Assembly (NCBI GenBank): GCA_029933125.1
Contig: JAOZOU010000006.1
Coordinates: forward strand, 124,001-188,000
Reading direction: 5' to 3'
DNA length: 64,000 bases
Source: a bacterium
GTDB lineage: Bacteria > Arandabacterota > Arandabacteria > Arandabacterales > Arandabacteraceae
Part shown: piece after piece, positions 16,319 to 24,904 of the stretch
Position numbering within the stretch: the stretch's first letter is position 1
How the letters are laid out: each line of letters opens with the position of its first letter
Notes under the pieces: model-generated
Told to the model about the DNA's origin: nothing
Databases searched by the model: none
The model's input: the letters and a program-made list of their open reading frames with translations, nothing else
Program-made: the position numbers and the translations under genes

Positions 16319-17839
16319 ATGGCTATCGTAATAGACGGGAAGAGTCTGAGAATAGAGAGTGTTCATGAAGTTGCGAGAAACCATGCGAAGGTCAAACTGT
16401 CGCCTCAAGCCCGCAAAGCGGTGATGAGGTGTAGGAAAGTTGTTGAGGAGCTCGTTGCAAAGAATGCGGTCATCTATGGTGTGACAACAGGGATTGGCGA
16501 GCTAGCACGCGTAAGAGTCCCCGTTGAGGTCAGCATGGAACTCCAGAAGCGAATAGTTTTTAGCCACTCAGCAGGTGTCGGTAAGTTCTTTGATGAAGAT
16601 GAGGTAAGGGGTGCGATGCTTCTCAGGGCAAACACGCTTGCCAAGGGATACTCAGCCGTCCGCCTGAGCACCCTCGAAACTCTGATCAAGATGCTCAACC
16701 GCAATGTAGTACCCGCAATAAATGAGAAGGGTTCGGTTGGAACAAGTGGAGATCTCTCGCCCCTCTCGCAGATAGCTGAGGTTGTGATGGGGGAGGGTCG
16801 AGCCTTCTATCGAGGCAAGCTCATGAGTGGAAAGCGAGCCATGAAGCTGGCTGGGATAAAGCCGGTGATTTTGAGCTATAAGGAAGGCCTGGGACTCATC
16901 AATGGTTCACAGATGTTTACTGCCTGTGGTGCCCTGAGACTTCACGATGCGATGAAGCTAGTCAAGACAGCAATCATTGCCAGCGCTATGTCAGCAGATG
17001 CTCTCCGAACACCCCTTCGGGGTTTTGATAAGCGTATTCATGATGTACGTCCCTATCACGGTCAGCGAATTGTTGCCTCCAACCTGAGGAAGCTGCTGAG
17101 GGGTAGCAAGCTGGCTGGGGCATCTGGCAAGGTGCAAGATGCATACAGTTTGCGATGTATTCCTCAGATCTATGGGCCTTCGGTTGATGCGCTTCTCTAC
17201 GCAAGAGAGCAGATTGAGATAGAGATGAATTCAGCAGCTGACAATCCCCTTTTCTTCCCCGACCACCGTGAGAGGCTTTCCTGCGGGAACTTCCATGGTC
17301 AACCTGTTGCTATGGCACTTGACTTCGCAGCAATTGCCATGAGCGAAATTGGTAGCCTAAGCGAAAGGCATATAAACAGATTGATGAATCCCAACCTCAA
17401 TGTTGGTCTGCCTTCATTTCTAGTTAAGGGCGAAGGCCTCAATTCGGGGCTTATGGTAGCTCAATATACTGCAGCCTCACTCGCTTCTGAGAACAAGCTC
17501 CTCGCTCACCCTGCAGTCACTGACAATTTCAGCATGGCGGCTGACCAGGAGGACCATGTTTGCATGGGACCGATCTCTGCCCGCAAGCTCAAGGAGATCA
17601 TGTGGAATGTGGTACATATCCTTGCCATTGAGATGATGTCAGCTGCTCAAGCCTTTGACTTCCTTGATGCCTGCCCTGGTAGAGGGACGTACGCCGCATA
17701 CAAGACGATCCGCAAAGTTGTCAAACCTTTAAAGAAGGATCGCGTGCTCTGGCCAGACATCCAGGCAATAGCTGATAAGATAGCATCTTGGGAAATCCTC
17801 GAGGCAGTAGAAGGTGAAGTTGGTCCCTTGCAGCTTTAA
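16319..17839 (+). CDS. Aromatic amino acid ammonia-lyase / histidine ammonia-lyase family (MIO enzyme)
   Basis: A 506-residue homotetrameric enzyme that would remove ammonia from an aromatic amino acid, or move it, using the self-made MIO cofactor. The catalytic loop IYGVTTGIGELA, SHSAGVG, GSVGTSGDLSPLSQ, LINGSQM, DNPLFFPD, GNFHGQPVAMALDF and ADQEDHVCMG are all present. The cofactor triplet is Thr-Ser-Gly instead of the usual Ala-Ser-Gly; this form is known from some aminomutases (recalled, not checked). The SHSAG His matches the histidine-binding residue of HutH. No hutU, hutI or hutG is nearby, so histidine breakdown is not supported by context. The ATG at 16319 follows GAGGGAGGA. Confidence 0.85.
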   Translation: MAIVIDGKSLRIESVHEVARNHAKVKLSPQARKAVMRCRKVVEELVAKNAVIYGVTTGIGELARVRVPVEVSMELQKRIVFSHSAGVGKFFDEDEVRGAMLLRANTLAKGYSAVRLSTLETLIKMLNRNVVPAINEKGSVGTSGDLSPLSQIAEVVMGEGRAFYRGKLMSGKRAMKLAGIKPVILSYKEGLGLINGSQMFTACGALRLHDAMKLVKTAIIASAMSADALRTPLRGFDKRIHDVRPYHGQRIVASNLRKLLRGSKLAGASGKVQDAYSLRCIPQIYGPSVDALLYAREQIEIEMNSAADNPLFFPDHRERLSCGNFHGQPVAMALDFAAIAMSEIGSLSERHINRLMNPNLNVGLPSFLVKGEGLNSGLMVAQYTAASLASENKLLAHPAVTDNFSMAADQEDHVCMGPISARKLKEIMWNVVHILAIEMMSAAQAFDFLDACPGRGTYAAYKTIRKVVKPLKKDRVLWPDIQAIADKIASWEILEAVEGEVGPLQL

Positions 17840-17856
17840 GAGAGAACGAGGGCTAC

Positions 17857-17994
17857 ATGGCTGTCTCTGTCCGACTCCACAAAGAAAACCAGAAGGCAGC
17901 ACGATGTGACTGCCTAAAACCTCCCTGTGGACTCACGCTCTTGCTCGAATCCCCCATTGATGTCTACCAACACAACTTGGCGCATGGAATGTGA
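17857..17994 (+). CDS. Possible small ORF, 45 aa
   Basis: An ATG with GAGGG upstream opens 45 codons, MAVSVRLHKENQKAARCDC and so on, ending HNLAHGM. There is no recognised family, and it could be chance; it lies in the 358-base gap between the lyase and the next secreted protein, where nothing else is seen. Confidence 0.2.
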   Translation: MAVSVRLHKENQKAARCDCLKPPCGLTLLLESPIDVYQHNLAHGM

Positions 17995-18197
17995 GCTATA
18001 ATTTAGCTTGCTTTCGCCACATGAGTGTGTCAAAATATAGCCCGCTAGGCGTGAGAGTTTGCCGGGGAGTGACTCAGGCGGGAGCACCTTTAATTCCTTC
18101 TTGTTTCCAATTAGATGGGTGCTCGTCCCTTTGAAGTTAGTGGCAGTGGCTGCGCTGAGGCAAGGCCTCCACTGATATCGCGAAGGGGGGATGCTTT

Positions 18198-18446
18198 ATG
18201 AGGCTGCGTCTGGTGTTGGTCGGCTTCCTAATACCTGCACTTGTTGGCGTTAGTCTAGCAGCCAGGTACGATGAGCGCCAGACTACCCCTGCCTCCAGTC
18301 CAGACAGGCAGGAGCTGCATGAGTACTGGCCTCCTACTGAACCACCTGTCGCCTTTAAGATGGGTGATCCAGAGTTTCCAATGCTTTTCGGTGTCCAATA
18401 TAATGGACTCTGGTACTGGCTGAGGGTTCTCTTTAGAATCTTCTAG
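18198..18446 (+). CDS. Small secreted protein, 82 aa, followed by an in-frame open stretch
   Basis: The ATG at 18198 follows GAAGGGGGG. A signal peptide (RLVLVGFLIPALVGVSLA) precedes a Pro-rich part, RQELHEYWPPTEPPVAFKMG, and an aromatic end, YNGLWYWLRVLFRIF. No family is recognised. After the TAG the same frame stays open for 73 codons to a TGA at 18666, with coding-like text (ARLEDLLGKGVFYPQALAQAG) but no good start codon. Either the 3' part is a broken continuation or a separate remnant. Confidence 0.5.
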   Translation: MRLRLVLVGFLIPALVGVSLAARYDERQTTPASSPDRQELHEYWPPTEPPVAFKMGDPEFPMLFGVQYNGLWYWLRVLFRIF

Positions 18447-18669
18447 ATCGCTTTCCCGTCGCGAGTAAAGGCTGGCAGAATCATAGCTGCAAGGCTGGAG
18501 GATCTATTGGGTAAGGGGGTATTTTACCCTCAGGCACTTGCTCAAGCAGGTGTAGTCCTGCCACAGCTCGAGAGGAAGATTGTATTTGGAAAGGTAATTC
18601 CCGAAAAACCAGTTTGCCAGGCCAGGCACTTTGTGCTTAACTTAGAAGGAGAAGTAAGGAGTAGGTGAT

Positions 18670-19734
18670 TTGCGAACCACAGTCTTGCTGGCTTTAGCTC
18701 TTACTGTTTTTCTCGTTTCCAATTGTGGAGAGGACAAAGGTACGGGTCCTCATCTTGAGTGGCTTACCCTCAATGTTGACTCGGTCAGTATTGAGGTGAG
18801 CTCTTCCTTTCAATTTGTAGCAACCCTGGATAGTGAGACAACTCAAGTTGCCTGGTATGTTGCTGGTACTGTTGGAGGAGATCCAGTAAATGGTATGATA
18901 ACTACCGATGGGCTATATATCGCTCCACCTGAGCCTTTACCCGTTGGAACAACCGTCAGGGTTACTGCAAGGACACTTGCCGATACAACAGTGAGCGCAT
19001 CAGCTTTTGTCACCATCACTCAAACTGGACAATCACCATATATCCAGGTCATACCCGCTATGGCAACTCTCAATTTAGGTGATTCACTACACTTTGCTAG
19101 TCATGTCTATAATTGTTCCTCGGACGATGTTATCTGGTCCGTTGAAAAGCTCTGGGGTTCAGAGTCCCAGATAGGGCTCATAAGAACCAACGGTACCTAT
19201 GTAGCCCCTACTTCCATCAGTTCTTCTCTTGTGCTGCTTGTTAGAGCCATGAGCCTTGGTTGTGGTGACAAGATTGGCATTGCTCGAATCAATCTCATAG
19301 GCTCGCCACACCCATTCGATGTGGAGCTCGAAGATTTCACAGATTCACTGAGCCTGAATGGAGAAATCGATCGTATAGTCTGTGGTGCGGCGAGTCGCGG
19401 GATGGCGGTTTGGGGGCTCGACAGCCTCGGCGAATATGTTGATGTTCCAATGAAAGCTCCTGCTGCTGGTCAATATCTCGCTTCAGTTTGGTACTCAGCA
19501 TCACCCGGCGACTCAATAACGGTTAGAGTGACGGTGATTGGGTGCGACGATGAGGATCAAAGCGAGGTATATGTGCTTGATGAGGGCACGGGCATGGGTT
19601 GAACTGAGCGCTATCATGAGGCTGCCGGGAGCAGCCACTTTAAGTTGACTCGCAATCCATGCGTGCTAAGATTTACCCACCTGGGTGGCAAAGGCGGCAG
19701 GATGGATCGTGTTCACTTTGAGCCGGTAAAGTAG
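18670..19734 (+). pseudogene. Ig-like lipoprotein with in-frame TGA and continued C-terminal domain
   Basis: Starts at TTG 18670 with AAGGAG upstream. Signal region LLALALTVFLVSNC suggests a lipoprotein. Two Ig-like repeats follow (LTLNVDSVSIEVSSSFQFVA and IQVIPAMATLNLGDSLHFAS), then a CBM6-like domain from FDVELEDFTDSL. TGA at 19600-19602 ends the ORF after DEGTGMG, but the same frame continues with TERYHEAAGSSHFKL and FTHLGGKGGRMDRVHFEPVK to a TAG at 19732, which is the expected end of such a domain. The TGA most simply replaces a Trp codon. A 6-bp hairpin lies 17 bases after the TGA, so recoding is a weaker option. Confidence 0.65.
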
Positions 19735-19809
19735 ATCCTTTCCAATTGAATCTCCAGGAGACTTAAGGCTATCATAGACTATCCGCAGAATCATGAGGAG
19801 AAGGAGTTG

Positions 19810-21156
19810 ATGAAGCGACGCTCACTCATCACCTCTGAGATAAAGGAGATACTTGCAGAGGGTAGAAAAGACGATCTCCTCAATTTCCTGAGGCAACAAT
19901 CCCCTCACGATATTGCAGAATATCTCGAAGATCTTGAGCCTAAGATGATTGCTGAGATAGTTCTGGGGCTTGGCTCACCTGCTGGACCAGATGCGTTTCA
20001 GAAGCTTCCCATAGATCTCCAAGTTGAAGTGCTTGAAGAGATGTCAAGAACCGATGGTGCACACTTGCTTGAGGGGATGGATCCCGATGAGCGAACTGAC
20101 CTGGTGAAAGCCTTACCTGAGGAGGAAGCTGAGAAAATCCTTCCTCTGATCGCACAGGCCAAGCGCAATGAGATTGCCAGGCTCTTAACCTATGAAGAGG
20201 GTACAGCGGGTTCGGTTATGACAACCGAATATGCTGCTCTTCCCCAGGATCTCACAATAACCGAAGCACTTTCCGAACTCCGCAAAATTGCGCCCGACCG
20301 CGACACGCTCTACAACGTTTATGTCGTTGACGATGCCCGTCGCCTTGTAGGTGTGATTCCCCTCAAGGACATCTTTGTTCAGCCCAGTCTTGCTCGGCTC
20401 AAGGAAGTGATGCGGACCGATGTAAAGAGTGTTAAGGCAACTGACGACGTTGAGGAGGTTGCACGGCTGGCACGTGACTATGATCTTGTTTCAATACCGG
20501 TTGTCGATGATGAGTCAAAGCTCATAGGGATAGTGACCATTGATGACATCGTTGATGTTTTTGAAGAAGAAGCAACTGAGGATATTTATCACTATGGAGC
20601 TGTTGATGAGCATGTAAGGTATCTTCCCTCGAATCCCTTATGGCTTGCCCGTCAGAGAGTTGTGTGGCTGATATTGCTTGCTGCAGTCGGATTCATATCT
20701 GGTGCGGTTATCGATCGTTATGAATCGATAATAACAAGTGTATTTGCCCTTGCCATATTCATTCCTGTTATCAATGCCTCTGGAGGCAATGCTGGCACTC
20801 AGGCATCGACAGTTATCATAAGAGGGCTCGCAACGGGTGAGATTTCCATTGCTGACTCCTTGAGAATCTTTTCAAAGGAGATCCTTGTTGGCTTAAGTGT
20901 CGGGGTTGTTGTGGCAATTGTCGGAGCCCTTAGAGGCTTCCTGCTTGAGCATAGCATACGCCTTGCAATTACAATTGGGCTAGCGATGGTTGCTGTCGTG
21001 ACCTTTGCGACAGTCCTGGGAGCTGTCTTGCCGCTTCTCTTTAAGCGCCTAAAGCTCGATCCTGCTGTTGTATCTGGCCCCTTTATTGCAAGTGTCCTCG
21101 ATGTTGTCGCTCTTCTCATCTATCTTGAAATCGCCCGCCTGATCCTCAAACTATAG
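19810..21156 (+). CDS. mgtE: MgtE family magnesium transporter
   Basis: A 448-residue inner-membrane magnesium channel. The N-domain has LLNFLRQQSPHDIAEYLEDLEP; two CBS domains follow, with TAGSVMTTEYAALPQDLTITEAL and LKEVMRTDVKSVKATDDVEEV; the five-helix pore carries PVINASGGNAGTQASTVIIRGLA, the MgtE selectivity signature, and DPAVVSGPFIASVLDVVALLIY. The length and order match the family. Gating by cytosolic magnesium through the N and CBS domains is known for the family. The ATG at 19810 lies after GAGGAGAAGGAG; the TTG one codon earlier is possible. Confidence 0.95.
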   Translation: MKRRSLITSEIKEILAEGRKDDLLNFLRQQSPHDIAEYLEDLEPKMIAEIVLGLGSPAGPDAFQKLPIDLQVEVLEEMSRTDGAHLLEGMDPDERTDLVKALPEEEAEKILPLIAQAKRNEIARLLTYEEGTAGSVMTTEYAALPQDLTITEALSELRKIAPDRDTLYNVYVVDDARRLVGVIPLKDIFVQPSLARLKEVMRTDVKSVKATDDVEEVARLARDYDLVSIPVVDDESKLIGIVTIDDIVDVFEEEATEDIYHYGAVDEHVRYLPSNPLWLARQRVVWLILLAAVGFISGAVIDRYESIITSVFALAIFIPVINASGGNAGTQASTVIIRGLATGEISIADSLRIFSKEILVGLSVGVVVAIVGALRGFLLEHSIRLAITIGLAMVAVVTFATVLGAVLPLLFKRLKLDPAVVSGPFIASVLDVVALLIYLEIARLILKL

Positions 21157-21274
21157 CATCATCGCCTACCATGCGTCGCGGTTGACAAAGACAGCTTGTT
21201 GGTGTAACATGACATACTCTGGTAAGCGCAATATCTCCAGTAAGCTATTACTTGAACCAGCAGAGGAGGAAGGC

Positions 21275-22477
21275 ATGAACCAAGAGGTGATTGAAAGAGC
21301 AAAAAAACACTTCGAGAATCTTGTGCTTGAGCAGCTTGAGCGAGTTGAGCGCATGAAGCAAGCAGAGGATTGGATCGATTACTCGAAGCTTAAGCCCATC
21401 ATCATAGGTGTCATAGGTGGCGACGGTATTGGACCCTACATCGCAGCCGAGGCCCAACGTGTGCTCGAAACCATGCTTGCTGAAGAGGTCAAATCTGGCA
21501 AGGTTGAATTCAGGGTAATTGAGGGCTTGACTATTGAGAACCGTGCGAAAGTTAACAAGCCTATTCCTGACGATGTTCTCGAAGAGATTAAGAAGTGCCA
21601 TGTTACTCTCAAAGGACCCACAACAACGCCGCGCAAGGGCGATCCCTGGCCCAATATTGAAAGTGCAAATGTGGCAATGAGACGCTATCTTGATCTGTTT
21701 GCAAATGTAAGACCGGTCAAGGTGCCGAAGGAGGGGATTGATTGGATATTCTTCAGGGAAAACACTGAAGGTGCATATGTCTTAGGCAGTCAGGGGATAG
21801 AGGTTACAGAAGATCTTGCATTTGATTTCAAGGTGATAACAACACAGGGAGCCGAAAGGATAATAAGACTGGCCTTTGATTATGCTCGCAAGAATGGCAT
21901 TAAACGAGTAACAATCGTGACAAAGGCAAATGTCATAAAGACAACCGATGGCAAGTTCCTCAAGGTGGGGCAGAAGATTGCGGAGGAATATCCTGAGATC
22001 GAGTGCGATGACTGGTATATCGACATTATGACCGCCAAGCTTGTCGACCCCAAACGCCGCCGTGATTTCAAGGTGTTGGTTCTGCCCAATCTCTATGGGG
22101 ACATTTTGACAGATGAGGCTGCCGAGTTCCAGGGTGGTGTGGGAACAGCTGGCAGTGCAAACATCGGCAAACGCTACGCCATGTTTGAAGCGATACATGG
22201 CTCCGCACCTCGGATGGTGAGGGAAGGACGCGCCCAGTATGCTGATCCGTCCAGCATGATTCGTGCTGGTGCGATGATGCTTAACCACATTGGCTTTCCT
22301 GAGAAGGGCAAGCGGCTTGAGATGGCTCTTGACATATGTGGACAATATGAGAAGAAACTCGTTATGACTGGCCGCCCAACCGGAGCCACGGGTAAGGAAT
22401 TTGCTGACTATATCCTGGAGACGGTGAGAGACCCTAAGCTTGAGGAACGCTGGAAGAGCTATGCCCTGGCAGAGTGA
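21275..22477 (+). CDS. icd: Isocitrate dehydrogenase (isocitrate/isopropylmalate dehydrogenase family)
   Basis: About 400 residues from the ATG at 21275, preceded by GAGGAGGA; the earlier start in the track adds a tail without similarity to the family. IGVIGGDGIGPYIAAEAQRVL, LKGPTTTPRKG, RYLDLFANVRPVK, FFRENTEGAYVLGSQG and LPNLYGDILTDEAAEFQGG carry the substrate and metal sites (Asp pair in GDILTDEAAE). EAIHGSAPRM and NHIGFPEKG form the cofactor loop. It would convert isocitrate to 2-oxoglutarate in the TCA cycle; homoisocitrate or isopropylmalate as substrates are less likely given the insertions. NAD or NADP use cannot be decided here. Confidence 0.85.
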   Translation: MNQEVIERAKKHFENLVLEQLERVERMKQAEDWIDYSKLKPIIIGVIGGDGIGPYIAAEAQRVLETMLAEEVKSGKVEFRVIEGLTIENRAKVNKPIPDDVLEEIKKCHVTLKGPTTTPRKGDPWPNIESANVAMRRYLDLFANVRPVKVPKEGIDWIFFRENTEGAYVLGSQGIEVTEDLAFDFKVITTQGAERIIRLAFDYARKNGIKRVTIVTKANVIKTTDGKFLKVGQKIAEEYPEIECDDWYIDIMTAKLVDPKRRRDFKVLVLPNLYGDILTDEAAEFQGGVGTAGSANIGKRYAMFEAIHGSAPRMVREGRAQYADPSSMIRAGAMMLNHIGFPEKGKRLEMALDICGQYEKKLVMTGRPTGATGKEFADYILETVRDPKLEERWKSYALAE

Positions 22478-22513
22478 AGTTGCAAGAGACTGCCATACGA
22501 TGAGGGGTGTGGA

Positions 22514-24331
22514 TTGAGGCGTTTGTGGGTATTGGCTTTGCTTGCCCTGCTTTCAGGCTTGGCCACATGCGCCTCCCGGCTTGATCCCGGCAGGCTACTT
22601 CATGATTTTGATTGCTATCTTGTGCAGCTCCACATTCATGGCCTTTCCAACCACAATGGCAACAGGTTGCCAGCATCAATGGAATCGCACAGCTCTGAGG
22701 CTCGAAGGTGTAACTTTGATGTCATATGGTGGAGCGATCATGCGCGCATCTTTGAATCCTATGCTGACGACATCAAGGTGCGCTTCCGGAATGCAAGGCT
22801 CAACGGGGACACGCTTATCTTTGCCAAGAAGCGTGAGAGGGCGCTTTCGCGTTTCGCCGTCACTAAGGTTGGTAAAGGCTGCGACATTTCGATCGATAGA
22901 GCAAGTGTAAAGATTGGTTTCACAAGGCTTGAAGAGCCATGTTCTGAGCGTGCTGTAAAGATCAGACTGGCATCTGCACGTGGCAAGGTTCATACACTTG
23001 ATTTCTGCCGACCTGTAGCATCTGGATTGAAAGTCCTTATGTGGGGTGACTTTAGCACCCTCAAGCAAGCCAACTCCTATCTCCGATTCAAGGTTGACCT
23101 CTCGTGGCATCCCAAGGGTCAACACCATCTGATGTGGGTCTTCTCAGGAGAGAAAGAGGGGAGGCTTGAGGTTGTGGGAGATACTCTGGCAAGTAGGGTA
23201 TTGCCACTTGATGGTTCCAAGCACCTGATCACCCTCGACGTGGAAGATCTGGCATCAAACCTCCCCAATGGCTATGACAATACCCTGAGTGATGTTGTGA
23301 TTGAATTCGGAACACACGCATGTGATCCCTTAAGTGTCAGGCTCGATAGCCTTGCGATTCACAGTGATCGACCTCAGGGAGAGAATCAATATGGCCTAGT
23401 TGAGGAACTCGCTCGAAGATATGCTTCCAACTATGGTGTGACGGAATATGTGGGTGTTGAGCTCGGACTCTTCCACACCCCCTTGCTCCCGCACATGAAT
23501 GCCTTCCTGCCCGATAGCACACGAACTTTCTATGACATGAAGATCTGGCGGGGTATGAAGCGGCCAGATTGGGTTGAACTTATTCATGCGAAGGGTGGGC
23601 TTGTCTCCTTCAATCATCCTTTTGGTGCATCTTTAAGGCCTCGCCATGCACCCCTTGACACAATACCGCTTGATGCATCTCCACGCCGCATGTGGCGCAG
23701 CGGAAGAAAGGTAAGTGAGAGTGATTTCTGGAGGGTAGCAAAGCCCCTGCTCGAACATAAGGCTCTCGGTGCAGACATTCTTGAGGTCGGCTATCTTTTT
23801 AGGGCAACTGGGTCGCTTGAAGATCATCTTCGCCTCTGGGATCTTGCCCTTGCGAATGGTATCAAGCTTGTTGGAGATGGTGTAAGCGATAGTCATGGCG
23901 GAAGGTGGGAACCCAATATGGTTCCGGGTGATTTTGCAACATGGATATGGGCTCGCAGCAAGGATGCGGATGACATCATTCAGGCGCTTAGGCATGGAAG
24001 GGTTGCTTTTGGCGATCCCTTCTATTGGAAAGGAAGGTTTGCGTTCGGGATTGACAACACGCTGATGGGTGACACCCTTCATGCGCAAGGTAGTGGCAAA
24101 GCTCGGGCATGGATACTTATGGATCCGCCACGCAGTGATGTTATCGTAAGACTCATCCAGATTGAGATGCGGAAGGCACACGATCTTTCATTCGTTCGTC
24201 AAGATACGATACGTACCCATTTCGATTCGATAGATGTCGAAAAGATCGTACCCAGCTTTGTACGCATCGAGGTTTATGACCTCGATGGAAACCCTCTTAT
24301 TTTCAGCAATCCTGTGTTTATCCTCCGCTAG
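22514..24331 (+). CDS. Secreted PHP-domain protein
   Basis: A 605-residue exported protein. The start is TTG at 22514 after GAGGGG; the signal part is LALLALLSGLATC, possibly a lipobox. QLHIHGLSNHNGN and IWWSDHARIF are the first metal motifs of the PHP (polymerase and histidinol phosphatase) fold; the later parts LIHAKGGLVSFNHPFG, LEVGYLF and LVGDGVSDSHGGRW supply more His and Asp ligands. A jelly-roll-like insert (about residues 150-270) interrupts the domain. Related secreted PHP proteins are common in FCB and planctomycete genomes; the substrate is not known. It follows the isocitrate dehydrogenase gene by 36 bases. Confidence 0.75.
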   Translation: MRRLWVLALLALLSGLATCASRLDPGRLLHDFDCYLVQLHIHGLSNHNGNRLPASMESHSSEARRCNFDVIWWSDHARIFESYADDIKVRFRNARLNGDTLIFAKKRERALSRFAVTKVGKGCDISIDRASVKIGFTRLEEPCSERAVKIRLASARGKVHTLDFCRPVASGLKVLMWGDFSTLKQANSYLRFKVDLSWHPKGQHHLMWVFSGEKEGRLEVVGDTLASRVLPLDGSKHLITLDVEDLASNLPNGYDNTLSDVVIEFGTHACDPLSVRLDSLAIHSDRPQGENQYGLVEELARRYASNYGVTEYVGVELGLFHTPLLPHMNAFLPDSTRTFYDMKIWRGMKRPDWVELIHAKGGLVSFNHPFGASLRPRHAPLDTIPLDASPRRMWRSGRKVSESDFWRVAKPLLEHKALGADILEVGYLFRATGSLEDHLRLWDLALANGIKLVGDGVSDSHGGRWEPNMVPGDFATWIWARSKDADDIIQALRHGRVAFGDPFYWKGRFAFGIDNTLMGDTLHAQGSGKARAWILMDPPRSDVIVRLIQIEMRKAHDLSFVRQDTIRTHFDSIDVEKIVPSFVRIEVYDLDGNPLIFSNPVFILR

Positions 24332-24429
24332 CCTACCGTTTGCAATTGCCCTCGTGCATGGATATAATCCAATCGATATTCTTCAGGTTTTCTCCAGCTA
24401 CGTAGGAGTTAACCTCAACGAGGAAAGCT

Positions 24430-24897
24430 ATGCCTAAGAAGAAGACCGTCATAACCTATGGCACATTCGACCTTTTCCATATTGGTCACCTTCGCCTGCT
24501 CAAGCGAGCTAAGGAGCTCGGGGATCATTTGATTGTGGGTGTATCCACTGATCGCTTCAATGCTATCAAAGGCAAGCGAAGCATCATCCCCTTCGAACAT
24601 CGGGCAGAAATCGTTAAGGCTATTCGTTATGTTGATGAAGTCATAGAAGAAAATTCCTGGGAGCAGAAGGTTGATGACATAAAGAACTACGAGGTTGATA
24701 TCCTTGTAATGGGCGAGGATTGGAAGGGGAAATTCGATCATCTGAAGGAGTACTGTGATGTGGTCTATCTACCCCGTACACATGGGGTATCCTCAACAGA
24801 GCTCAAGACGTCCTTGAGAAATCTCCTTGAGGTCTCTCCTGCCAGGCTGCGTGAAGCCCTAGCCATGCTTGAGCAAATACTCAGAGAGCTGGAATAG
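24430..24897 (+). CDS. tagD: Glycerol-3-phosphate cytidylyltransferase-like enzyme (TagD)
   Basis: A 155-residue cytidylyltransferase. TYGTFDLFHIGHLRLLKRAKELGD has the HxGH nucleotide-binding motif, RSIIPFEHRAEIVKAIRYVDEV follows, and HGVSSTELK is the ISSTxLR-like end motif. It would make CDP-glycerol or a similar CDP-polyol. The next gene is a CDP-glycerol glycerophosphotransferase homologue, so the two probably build a polyol-phosphate group on a surface glycan. The ATG at 24430 follows AACGAGGAAAG. Confidence 0.88.
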   Translation: MPKKKTVITYGTFDLFHIGHLRLLKRAKELGDHLIVGVSTDRFNAIKGKRSIIPFEHRAEIVKAIRYVDEVIEENSWEQKVDDIKNYEVDILVMGEDWKGKFDHLKEYCDVVYLPRTHGVSSTELKTSLRNLLEVSPARLREALAMLEQILRELE

Positions 24898-24904
24898 CCT
24901 TACG

